A DNA stretch of 64,000 nucleotides from contig NZ_WOWS01000005.1 in the NCBI RefSeq assembly GCF_009741275.1, positions 229,675 through 293,674 of the forward strand, read 5' to 3'. Positions 25,949 to 34,171 of this stretch are shown in pieces. Position numbers and translations under genes: made by a program. The DNA comes from Winogradskyella endarachnes. GTDB taxonomy: Bacteria > Bacteroidota > Bacteroidia > Flavobacteriales > Flavobacteriaceae. Under the pieces are notes generated by a model. The model did not search any database. It saw nothing but the letters and a program-made list of their open reading frames with translations, and had not been told where the DNA came from. The stretch's first letter is position 1, and every line of letters begins with the position of its first letter.

Positions 25949-27202
25949 ATGAAAACAACTTTACAATTTTTAATACTAGTATTATTCTGCTCTTCTGCTT
26001 ATGCGCAAGAAACCGTAGTTAACTTATCTATGCAACCAAGTTATGCCAACCAAGTTTATTATAAATTAAGTACACAAACAGCAACCTCTTTTACTGCTAA
26101 TTCTTGGGACATTGCTTTCTTAAGAACAAGCTCTTATAACTTTGGGATGCGCGTTAATAGCGGTATTGGCATAGAGGTTTTTGAAGCGGCTAATACAGCT
26201 GCAGATTATAATACGGTTGATGTGGCTAATGAAGCCAATTGGACACCACTTTACAATAGTGAAACCACATGGAGTAACGGTGCTTTTGAACAAGGTTCTG
26301 CAACCTATGGATTTGGAGAGTATAACCCAGTTACACATGGTGTAGATGGTACCATTGTTTTTGTTTTAAAATATGCCGATGGTACCTACAGAAAATTTAT
26401 TAACGAGACTTATGCTGCTGGTTATACGTTTAAATATGCAACTTGGGATGCTAGTACATCTACATGGAGTACTGATCAAACTGTAACAATACCAAACACA
26501 AATAACCCAAATAATAAATTTAACTACTATTCTTTACAAAATAACGCAGAAGTTGTTGCTGAACCTGCAATTTCAGACTGGGATTTTGTCTTTACCAAAT
26601 ATGCTGCTGATTATTATGGAGATGGTTCACTTTATTATCCGGTTACTGGTACGTTGCACAGCGATGAAGTTACTGTAGCACAAAACGACGAACCAACTGG
26701 TATGCCAAGTAACCCAACCTTATCATATTCTACAGACATTAATACTATTGGTTACGACTGGAAAACATTAAATGCTTCGTATACTTATGATATTAACTCT
26801 AACCAAGCTTATTATGTAAAATATTCAGATGATACGGTATATAGATTTTATTTCACAGCATTTGGAGGAAGTAGTAATGGAGATATAACTTTTAACTTTG
26901 AAAATGTAACAAATGCCTTAAGTATTGAAAATATTAACGATTCCGTTTCTTTTGGAATTTACCCAAACCCGTCAACAGATAAGAAAGTAAATTTAATCTA
27001 TGACATTGATGCTTTATCTTCAAATAAAAATGAAGTGTCTATATTTTCTATAACAGGTAAAAAGGTATTTCAAACAAACCTTAATTCAAACTCTGGTTTT
27101 TACAATACAGCTTTAGATTTATCTTCATTAGTAGATGGTGTTTATGTTTTACAGTTTACATCAGGCAATCAAAGTGTTACGAAAAAATTAATACTTAATT
27201 AA
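25949..27202 (+). CDS. HmuY-like protein with T9SS type A sorting domain
   Basis: 417 residues with a signal peptide ending FCSSAYAQ and no lipobox. Residues 20-310 are paralogous to the preceding lipoprotein: NQVYYKLSTQTAT, NSWDIAFLRTSSYNFG, ISDWDFVFTKYAAD and NTIGYDWK align with its segments in the same order. The last 80 residues (FGIYPNPSTDKKVNL ... GVYVLQFTSGNQSVTKKLILN) are a type A T9SS sorting domain. It is thus probably a secreted or surface-attached heme-capturing protein, complementing the lipid-anchored paralogue. Heme binding is inferred from the family. Confidence 0.82.
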   Translation: MKTTLQFLILVLFCSSAYAQETVVNLSMQPSYANQVYYKLSTQTATSFTANSWDIAFLRTSSYNFGMRVNSGIGIEVFEAANTAADYNTVDVANEANWTPLYNSETTWSNGAFEQGSATYGFGEYNPVTHGVDGTIVFVLKYADGTYRKFINETYAAGYTFKYATWDASTSTWSTDQTVTIPNTNNPNNKFNYYSLQNNAEVVAEPAISDWDFVFTKYAADYYGDGSLYYPVTGTLHSDEVTVAQNDEPTGMPSNPTLSYSTDINTIGYDWKTLNASYTYDINSNQAYYVKYSDDTVYRFYFTAFGGSSNGDITFNFENVTNALSIENINDSVSFGIYPNPSTDKKVNLIYDIDALSSNKNEVSIFSITGKKVFQTNLNSNSGFYNTALDLSSLVDGVYVLQFTSGNQSVTKKLILN

Positions 27203-27220
27203 TATTAATATCACCAATGA

Positions 27221-27252
27221 AAAAAGCCACTACAGAAGTAGTGGCTTTTTGG
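27221..27252 (+). terminator. terminator after the T9SS HmuY-like gene
   Basis: Arms AAAAAGCCACTAC (27221-27233) and GTAGTGGCTTTTT (27238-27250) with a four-base loop. It lies between convergent transcription units and could serve both strands. Confidence 0.9.
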
Positions 27253-27313
27253 TTATAATGAATAAAAACTTTAGGTCATATAATTGCTTAAGGTAATCAT
27301 CATCTAATAAGTT

Positions 27314-29176
27314 TTAGACCACATCTTCAACATTATTTTTCACCCAATTTAAGCAGGTTTTAAAATCTTCGAAAACATGTTCATTTGGAATGAAATCTGG
27401 AATAATATCAATACGCTCCATCATATATCTTGGTTGCTCTAAAAGACCAACAAATAAGACTTCAACATCGTTTTTCTTTAATTCTTGAAGCATATCTTCC
27501 ATAGCATATAAACCAGATTGATCCATATATTGCATGCGTCCTAAACGTAAAATAACAGTTTTAGCCGTTTTAGGTATTTGCTCTGATAATGCCTGAAAAT
27601 CGCTTGTAGACCCAAAAAACAAGGGACCTTTTAAATGCTTAATAAAAACTTCTTCCTTTAATTGTTCTGGAAAATCAGATTCGTCGTCCCAAGCTTCTTC
27701 TTTTAATGATTTAACATCTGATCGCTCTGCTGTTAAATCGCCAATTTTTTTCATAAACATTAAAGAAGCAATTACAAGACCTATACCTACAGCATATATT
27801 AAATCCCAAAATGTAGATAGTAATAATACCACTAACATTATTAAAACTTCAGAGCTTAACTTTAGAGGTCCTAATTTAATATCTTTTGGTAAGCTAGGTA
27901 TCGCTTTTAACCCTTTATAATCCATAACACCAATACCAACTGTAATTAAAATACCTGCTAAAACAGCGGCCGGAATTTTAGATGCTACAGGTGCTAATAC
28001 TAGCATAATTAATAATAACATAATACCAGCAATCATTCCAGATAATCTGGTTTTTCCACCTGCATTAATATTTACAACAGTTCTTATGGTTGCACCTGCA
28101 CCAGGAATTCCTCCAAAAACAGCACCAATACTATTTCCTATGCCCTGACCTATGAGTTCCTTATTAGGCTTATGCTTTGTTTTAGTCATATTATCTGCTA
28201 CAACACTAGTTAGCAAAGAATCTATTGCGCCAAGTAAGGCTAAGGTAAGTGCAGTAAAAATATAAGGCGATATACTTGCTAAACTAAAGCTAGTAAACAT
28301 TTCTAATCTTGGAATTGGAATACCGCCTGGAATTTCGGAGATAGGTCTATAACCTAACTTAAACCCATAAGCAATACCAGACATTACAACTAATGCAACC
28401 AGTGTGCTAGGTATTGCTGTTGTGATTCGTTTAAAACCGTAAATAATTAAAATAGTACCTAAAGCTAATAATAGCTCTAACCAATTAATATTTTTTAAAG
28501 CTCTTGGCAATACTTTTAAAGCACCAATTGTACCAGATGCTTCAGACGCAGCCAAAGTTTGAGATTCAATTAAAATTTGTTCTGGTGTTATTAATTTGGC
28601 CCTGTTTATGGTTTCTTTAAAATTTTCTAAAACTAAAATACCTTCGCCTGCTTCTTCTTTTAGTATATTTTCTAAAATTACTTCTTCAGCTTGTGGCTTA
28701 AATTTGGCCACAAAAGCTTCATCTTCTTTTGGATAATAGCCTATTGTAGGTAATATTTGCGTTAAAAGAATAATAACACCAATAGCGGTCATAAAACCTG
28801 AAACTACAGGATAAGGAATGTATCTTATATATTTACCGACTCCTAAAATCCCTAAACCAATCTGAATAAGACCAGCTAATAAAAAAACAGTTAAAATAGC
28901 TGGCAATGCTTTTTCTACACTGCCATCATTTGCAGCCACTATACCTGCAATTACCACCATACTTACCGCTGTCATTGGAGCAGTAGGGCCAGATATTTGA
29001 GTGGCTGTACCACCAAAAAGCGCTGCAAAAAAACTAATAAAAATAGCGCCATAAAGACCAGCTTCTGGTCCTAAACCAGAAGAAACACCAAATGCCAATG
29101 CTAATGGTAATGCAACAATTCCGGCTGTTATACCACCAAAGGCATCACCTTTAATGTTATAAAATAAGTTCTTCAT
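27314..29176 (-). CDS. SulP-family anion transporter (STAS domain)
   Basis: 620-residue inner-membrane transporter. The N-terminal membrane domain has the SulP signature (FGGITAGIVALPLALAFGVSSG, FFAALFGGTATQISGPTAPM), an unusually long hydrophilic insertion at about 155-220, and a C-terminal STAS domain from about 505 (VILRLGRMQYMDQSGLYAMEDML). The family carries sulfate, bicarbonate or other anions. Next to carbonic anhydrase and a second SulP gene, bicarbonate is the likeliest substrate, possibly Na-coupled as in BicA; that is inference. Confidence 0.9.
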   Translation of the reverse strand: MKNLFYNIKGDAFGGITAGIVALPLALAFGVSSGLGPEAGLYGAIFISFFAALFGGTATQISGPTAPMTAVSMVVIAGIVAANDGSVEKALPAILTVFLLAGLIQIGLGILGVGKYIRYIPYPVVSGFMTAIGVIILLTQILPTIGYYPKEDEAFVAKFKPQAEEVILENILKEEAGEGILVLENFKETINRAKLITPEQILIESQTLAASEASGTIGALKVLPRALKNINWLELLLALGTILIIYGFKRITTAIPSTLVALVVMSGIAYGFKLGYRPISEIPGGIPIPRLEMFTSFSLASISPYIFTALTLALLGAIDSLLTSVVADNMTKTKHKPNKELIGQGIGNSIGAVFGGIPGAGATIRTVVNINAGGKTRLSGMIAGIMLLLIMLVLAPVASKIPAAVLAGILITVGIGVMDYKGLKAIPSLPKDIKLGPLKLSSEVLIMLVVLLLSTFWDLIYAVGIGLVIASLMFMKKIGDLTAERSDVKSLKEEAWDDESDFPEQLKEEVFIKHLKGPLFFGSTSDFQALSEQIPKTAKTVILRLGRMQYMDQSGLYAMEDMLQELKKNDVEVLFVGLLEQPRYMMERIDIIPDFIPNEHVFEDFKTCLNWVKNNVEDVV

Positions 29177-29216
29177 TTTTACCTATTAGTTTTTTGCTTT
29201 AAAGTAACAAAATAGC

Positions 29217-29900
29217 TTAGAAGTTAACAAATGCAATTAAATTAATTTGATCTCTTCCAGAGTTTTCAAAAAATTGATTCATATAACCTAACTCAAACCT
29301 TAAAGCTTCAGAAAACTTATAACCTAAACCTCCAAAGACCCTATTTCTATCAAACACGGAAGATTTAGTATTTAAAAAAATCTCATTATAAAGTGATATA
29401 TAAAGCGGATTATTACCTTCTTCTTTATATTGTAATGGAATTTTAAGTCCTAAAAAATAACGAAAACGCATTTTAAAATCACTTTCTACAAAACGTTGTT
29501 CAAAACGGTAACGATGACTTAAACTTAATTCACCTACCTTTTGCTTTGTTGTGAATTGTTGAAAAATACGATGTTCATTTACCGACACCTTATCATCTAA
29601 CTGACCGATATAATTCTCTGATAATATATAACCATAACCAAGTAATAGATTGTTATTGTTTTCAGTTAAATTATAACCGATACCTGTTCTTAGAAGTAAC
29701 TGCTCTAAATCTCCTATTGCATCATAATTTCTGTACTGAACTTCATTATGAATATTCCATTTAGAATTTAATTTTTTGTTTCCAATATATATTAGCCAGT
29801 TTCCTAAGTTGCTATCTTGTGCGAGCACAAAAAAAGGCAGCACTAACCCAATGGCTAATGCTGCAATTTTACTTTTCTTTTTCAAGTTGTTAAATATCAT
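29217..29900 (-). CDS. DUF2490 outer-membrane beta-barrel protein
   Basis: 227 residues with a signal peptide ending about LPFFVLAQ, then NLGNWLIYIGNKKLNSKWNIHNEVQYRNY, the pattern of DUF2490, and alternating strands ending in a C-terminal aromatic residue (IALIAFVNF region). Predicted small outer-membrane barrel. It starts 9 bases after the carbonic anhydrase gene, so it is part of the inorganic-carbon operon; it might act as a porin, which is unproven. Confidence 0.82.
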   Translation of the reverse strand: MIFNNLKKKSKIAALAIGLVLPFFVLAQDSNLGNWLIYIGNKKLNSKWNIHNEVQYRNYDAIGDLEQLLLRTGIGYNLTENNNNLLLGYGYILSENYIGQLDDKVSVNEHRIFQQFTTKQKVGELSLSHRYRFEQRFVESDFKMRFRYFLGLKIPLQYKEEGNNPLYISLYNEIFLNTKSSVFDRNRVFGGLGYKFSEALRFELGYMNQFFENSGRDQINLIAFVNF

Positions 29901-29909
29901 TAATTTTAA

Positions 29910-30536
29910 TTAATAGAAATCTACTTTACCTGTGTTAATATCATACATAGCACCAACAATTTTTATTTCACCAGCCTTTTCCATTTCAGAAAGAATTGGA
30001 CTTTCTGCATGAATTCTATCTATTGTTAATTCTACATTTTTCTTAGAAACCTCATTTACAAATTCTAAATTTTTAGAATTCCTAGAACCTTCATCCTCTG
30101 GTGTAGTAACCGCATTAACTGCAGGTGTAATTTTTTCTATTAATTTAGTTAAATTACCCATTTCTGCATGATCACACGCCCCTTTTATTGCACCACAACT
30201 TGTGTGCCCCAAAACTACAATTAATTTAGTACCTGCTAATTTACAAGCAAACTCCATACTTCCTAAAATGTCTTCGTTTACAAAGTTACCTGCTATTCTT
30301 ACACTAAAAATATCACCTAAACCTTGATCAAATACTAATTCTGCAGATACTCTAGAGTCTATACAACTTAAAATTGTTGCAAAAGGAAATTGTCCATCAC
30401 TCGTATCATTAACTTGTTCTAAAAGATTTCTATTTGCTTTTAGGTTGTTTTGAAATCTTTCATTCCCTTCTTTTAAAAATATTAACGACTTTTCTGGAGT
30501 CATTGTAGTTTGAGTTTCTTTTGTATGTGCTTTCAT
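29910..30536 (-). CDS. beta-class carbonic anhydrase
   Basis: Interconverts CO2 and bicarbonate. 208 residues. Zinc ligands Cys58, His111 and Cys114 (LSCIDSRV and GHTSCGA) with the Asp60-Arg62 dyad are all present. No signal peptide is evident, so it is cytoplasmic. It lies between two SulP genes, which suggests conversion of imported bicarbonate for carboxylases. Confidence 0.95.
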   Translation of the reverse strand: MKAHTKETQTTMTPEKSLIFLKEGNERFQNNLKANRNLLEQVNDTSDGQFPFATILSCIDSRVSAELVFDQGLGDIFSVRIAGNFVNEDILGSMEFACKLAGTKLIVVLGHTSCGAIKGACDHAEMGNLTKLIEKITPAVNAVTTPEDEGSRNSKNLEFVNEVSKKNVELTIDRIHAESPILSEMEKAGEIKIVGAMYDINTGKVDFY

Positions 30537-30573
30537 ATGTTTTATTTTTTTATTTTAATATTACTCTTTTTAA

Positions 30574-31374
30574 TTATGCTCCAGACACTAACAACGAAAC
30601 ATTTAGCTTACTCAACACTTCTTTTAATGATACTTGTTTAGTATTGCTTTTGTTTTTTGGTGTTCTATCTACACATAACAAATTCACATTATTCTTTAAA
30701 ATAAAGGAAGAGAGTGTTGATAATGTATTAGATTTTTTTTCAAAAATGTACTCTATCTTGTCTTGTTTTTCTGTAACACTACTATTGGTGTCTTCATTTT
30801 GACTGTTTGTAATTTTAAAAACTTTTAATGGTGATTCTATTTGCGTTATAATATCTTTAGAAAATTCAGTTTCAAAAAATTTATTAGAATCATTAAAAAC
30901 TCCTAAGCTTAATTTTTTATTAGGTTGTAATATGTTCTTATCTGAAGATATCATTATTGGCCCTTTAAATTGCTTTAAAATAAACTTAGTTAAGCTGTCT
31001 CCCATAAATTGAATGGGATTGGCTACTCTATGCCCTAAAACAATTACATCTGGCTGATAACGTTCTATTTGATTAAGAATCTCTTCTTTTATTTTTCCAA
31101 AGGCATAACTACCATTAATTTTTACATCGTAATCTTGTCTATAAGTATTTACAACTGTATCAATTGTTTTTTTAGTTCTATTATGCGCTTCATTTAAGGC
31201 TCTAATAGCAGATAATTGATTGTCTCCACCAACGATATCAATATGTTTTTTAACATGAAATAATGCCACTTCTGCATTAATCATTTTTGCCAAACTAACA
31301 CTGTTATTTAGTAGCGTATTTGCCGTCTTTTTAAAATCTGAAAGCACTAATATTTTATATTTTGCTGCTTTCAT
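30574..31374 (-). CDS. universal stress protein family protein
   Basis: 266 residues. The N-terminal USP domain has KILVLSDFKKTANTLLNNSV at the start and the sequence DVIVLGHR, followed by GDSLTKFILKQFKGPIMI, a variant of the G-2x-G-9x-G-(S/T) nucleotide-binding signature. A second, diverged USP half follows. Cytoplasmic. It sits 4 bases downstream of a SulP gene. USP genes adjacent to SulP transporters suggest a regulatory nucleotide-sensing partner, but there is no direct evidence. Confidence 0.75.
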   Translation of the reverse strand: MKAAKYKILVLSDFKKTANTLLNNSVSLAKMINAEVALFHVKKHIDIVGGDNQLSAIRALNEAHNRTKKTIDTVVNTYRQDYDVKINGSYAFGKIKEEILNQIERYQPDVIVLGHRVANPIQFMGDSLTKFILKQFKGPIMISSDKNILQPNKKLSLGVFNDSNKFFETEFSKDIITQIESPLKVFKITNSQNEDTNSSVTEKQDKIEYIFEKKSNTLSTLSSFILKNNVNLLCVDRTPKNKSNTKQVSLKEVLSKLNVSLLVSGA

Positions 31375-31378
31375 ATTC

Positions 31379-32980
31379 TTAACTTAAACTAATATTAGAT
31401 TTTGGTCTCAGCTGAAAAAACTCAATAAAACTAGGAGGGTTTTCTACCACACCACGTTTGGAGATTAATTTAATATCTATATTTCGTTCCTTTGCTTTAA
31501 AAGCGAAATCATCTAAAATTTCTATGATATCATGATCTAGATATCTCGTTTTAGTAACATCGAATTCTAAATATGTATCTCTTGGTAAATTGTCTAATTC
31601 TTTTAAAATGGCACCTTTGTTAAAAAAAGTAACTTCTTCTGCAAGTTCCATTTTAATTCTGTGTTTTCCATTACTCTTATCTTGTATATGAAGAAAGTGA
31701 GAATTCTGGTAACTCTTTAATAATATAACAATAATGCCCACTAACAAGCCTAATCCTATACCAACTAAAAGGTCTGTAAAAACAATACCTATTACAGTTA
31801 CTGTGAAAGGGATAAATTGTTTCCAACCTAAATTATACATCTTTTTAAATAAGGCTGGTTTCGCTAACTTATAACCAACTATAAATAAAATCGCTGCTAA
31901 AACAGATAAAGGAATTTTATTTAATAGTGTAGGAATTAAAATCACAGAAATTAATAATAAGAATCCATGAATAATTGCAGATAATTTAGATCTACCGCCA
32001 GACTGAATATTTGCAGAACTTCTTACAATTACTTGTGTAATAGGTAAACCACCTATAAGTCCAGAAATTATGTTACCTGTTCCTTGTGCAAATAATTCTT
32101 TGTTTGTTGGCGTCACATTTTTATGAGGATCTAACTTATCAGTTGCCTCAACACATAATAACGTTTCTAAACTTGCAACTAAAGCAATAGTGAACGCTGT
32201 AACCCAAATGGCTGGATTTGTAATTGCCGTAAAGTTTGGGAAATTAAACTGACTTAAAAAGCTATCAAAACCATCAGGTACTGGTACAGCTACTAAATGA
32301 TCTACTGAAATATTTAAATTTGTACCTGCTGTTGAAACAAAAAAGATAATACCTACTGCAACCGCTACTAAAGGGCCTTGAACAATTTGAAATACTTTTC
32401 CTTTTTTAGAAAGAACATTTGACCATAACAGTAATATTAACATTGAGATTAATGCAATAACTGTTGCACCAATGCTTACATTACCACTAATTAGCGCATT
32501 TATAGCTTTTAATAATTCTGTAAATGTATTTTCTCCATCTATCTGTAAAAATGCAAAATCTCCTTGTGGATCTTTATCCATACCAAAAAAGTGAGGTATT
32601 TGCTTTAAAATAATGATAATACCAATACCTGTAAGCATTCCTTTAATTACAGAAGAAGGAAAATAATACCCAATAACACCTGCCTTTAAAAGACCAAAAA
32701 TTAATTGAATAATACCACCTAAAACAACGGCAACTAAAAAGCTCTCATAACCTAAATCTTGTATTGCAGTAAATACAATAGCAGCCAAACCTGCTGCAGG
32801 TCCACTAACTCCTATTTTAGAACCACTTAATGATCCAACTACTATTCCTCCAATTATTCCGGCTATTAACCCAGAAAAAAGAGGTGCACCACTAGCTAAG
32901 GCAATACCTAAACATAAAGGTAATGCTACGAAAAATACAACGACACTTGCTGGTAAGTCGTTTTTTAATGTTTTAAACAT
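31379..32980 (-). CDS. SulP-family anion transporter, likely bicarbonate (BicA-like)
   Basis: 533-residue inner-membrane protein. Short N-terminus, SulP core (LPASVVVFFVALPLCLGIALASG, GSKIGVSGPAAGLAA, LETLLCVEATDKLD), and a C-terminal STAS-like domain from about 445 (DTYLEFDVTKTRYLDHDIIEIL). First gene of the five-gene minus-strand set with a USP, carbonic anhydrase, a DUF2490 barrel and a second SulP. The paralogue at 27314 is longer and diverged, so the two may have different affinity or substrates. Confidence 0.9.
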   Translation of the reverse strand: MFKTLKNDLPASVVVFFVALPLCLGIALASGAPLFSGLIAGIIGGIVVGSLSGSKIGVSGPAAGLAAIVFTAIQDLGYESFLVAVVLGGIIQLIFGLLKAGVIGYYFPSSVIKGMLTGIGIIIILKQIPHFFGMDKDPQGDFAFLQIDGENTFTELLKAINALISGNVSIGATVIALISMLILLLWSNVLSKKGKVFQIVQGPLVAVAVGIIFFVSTAGTNLNISVDHLVAVPVPDGFDSFLSQFNFPNFTAITNPAIWVTAFTIALVASLETLLCVEATDKLDPHKNVTPTNKELFAQGTGNIISGLIGGLPITQVIVRSSANIQSGGRSKLSAIIHGFLLLISVILIPTLLNKIPLSVLAAILFIVGYKLAKPALFKKMYNLGWKQFIPFTVTVIGIVFTDLLVGIGLGLLVGIIVILLKSYQNSHFLHIQDKSNGKHRIKMELAEEVTFFNKGAILKELDNLPRDTYLEFDVTKTRYLDHDIIEILDDFAFKAKERNIDIKLISKRGVVENPPSFIEFFQLRPKSNISLS

Positions 32981-33070
32981 TTGATAATATGATTTTATAC
33001 TATTGACCTAAATTCAATAGTTGTTTTAATATTTATTTTTGGGGCAAATAATGCCTATACTAATAAAATA

Positions 33071-33364
33071 TTAAATAAAATCTGGTGGCGGAAATATGAG
33101 GTTTAAATGTGGTTTTGAATAACTTTTACAAGTATAGCCAATAACTTCTGTATTTGATCGATCTTCAAAAACACTTGCAGTATCATGGTTAATATGCTCA
33201 AAAATTAATTTCTCTGCATGACTTTCTTCTTCCTCTGTAATACTATAAAAACATGTAACGTCAACAGAGTCGTCAATAGACCATATAATTGTAGGCGCAG
33301 ATATTAATGCCATTAATACAATGGTAAAAAATACTGCCGCTCTATATTTATAGCTCTGAAACAT
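33071..33364 (-). CDS. small hypothetical membrane protein
   Basis: About 97 residues (MFQSYK start at 33364). One hydrophobic segment near the N-terminus (AAVFFTIVLMALISAPTIIW), then an acidic region (ITEEEESHAEKLIF) and a proline-rich end (SKPHLNLIFPPPDFI). It may be an exported protein with an uncleaved anchor. No family recognised. A TATATTTG element ends only 6 bases upstream of the ATG, hinting at a nearly leaderless mRNA. Lies 41 bases downstream of batE. Confidence 0.6.
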   Translation of the reverse strand: MFQSYKYRAAVFFTIVLMALISAPTIIWSIDDSVDVTCFYSITEEEESHAEKLIFEHINHDTASVFEDRSNTEVIGYTCKSYSKPHLNLIFPPPDFI

Positions 33365-33370
33365 AACACA

Positions 33371-33378
33371 CAAATATA
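33371..33378 (-). promoter_or_regulatory. -7 element directly upstream of the small membrane protein
   Basis: TATATTTG on the minus strand matches TAnnTTTG. A CAA (TTG on the minus strand) at 33394-33396 gives a 15-base spacer, a little short. The predicted start lies about 3 bases before the ATG. Confidence 0.4.
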
Positions 33379-33405
33379 ATATTAAGAATTTAACAATGCG
33401 TTAAA

Positions 33406-34170
33406 TTATTTCAAAATAATCTTCAACAGTTTTATATCTTTTGAAGGAATCCAACCTGTAGAATTATCGGATAATTTAATTTTTTTCCAATCGTCGTAAG
33501 TTTCTACGACTTGTACCTTTGTACCTTCATGCAGTCTAAACACTTCTTCACTAGTAGCATTGGGGTCTGTTTTTACTCTACTTTCTTGAGCAAAAACAAT
33601 TGCAGGATTATCTTTTTTATTTAAAGCATCTTTTTGAAATGCCATAACTAAAGAAACACCAGCTACAAATAAGCTAATTATACTAGTTACAAAGGCAATT
33701 CGTTTTTTATAAGATGAGTAAGAAAAGTGATACGCTAAAAATATGATTACAAATAAAAGCACACCACCTACAGCAATTTTAGCCCAAGTACCAGTTGTAA
33801 AAGTATTCACTAAATTATTTATTAGTCTAGAGAAACCAACCTTTGGTACAACATCAATAGCATCAATAGTCATGTTTTGTGCAAAAGCTAAATTGTTTTT
33901 AATATCCTTATCGTTTGGATCTAAAAGCAATGCTTTTTCATAGTAATAAATACTAGGTGCAATATTATTGAGTTTATAATTGGCATTTCCTAAATTATAA
34001 TACAGCTCTGAAGAATGTTGTTTAGAGTCTAATATAGCTTCATATTTATCAATCGCTTCTGCATATTTTCCGTCATTATATAGCGCATTAGCTTCGTTAA
34101 AAGTTGTATCGTTTTGGGCAAAACCAAGTACGCTAAAACAACAAATAAGTAATAAGGTAATAACTCTCAT
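33406..34170 (-). CDS. batE: BatE: TPR and SH3 domain protein
   Basis: 254 residues with a signal peptide ending VLGFAQ. TPR repeats (about 20-110: NALYNDGKYAEAIDKYEAIL, ELYYNLGNANYKLNNIAPSIYYYEKAL), two transmembrane helices (about 130-185), and a C-terminal bacterial SH3 domain (VFRLHEGTKVQVVETYDDWKKIKL). This is the standard BatE arrangement in Bacteroidota. It starts 1 base after the batD stop. The Bat operon is linked to aerotolerance or envelope stress, with no defined mechanism. Confidence 0.88.
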   Translation of the reverse strand: MRVITLLLICCFSVLGFAQNDTTFNEANALYNDGKYAEAIDKYEAILDSKQHSSELYYNLGNANYKLNNIAPSIYYYEKALLLDPNDKDIKNNLAFAQNMTIDAIDVVPKVGFSRLINNLVNTFTTGTWAKIAVGGVLLFVIIFLAYHFSYSSYKKRIAFVTSIISLFVAGVSLVMAFQKDALNKKDNPAIVFAQESRVKTDPNATSEEVFRLHEGTKVQVVETYDDWKKIKLSDNSTGWIPSKDIKLLKIILK

Positions 34171-34171
34171 A

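Noticed and set aside
30521..30802. Plus-strand ORF opposite the USP gene
   Set aside because: It is antisense to a clear universal stress protein gene and shows no family features.
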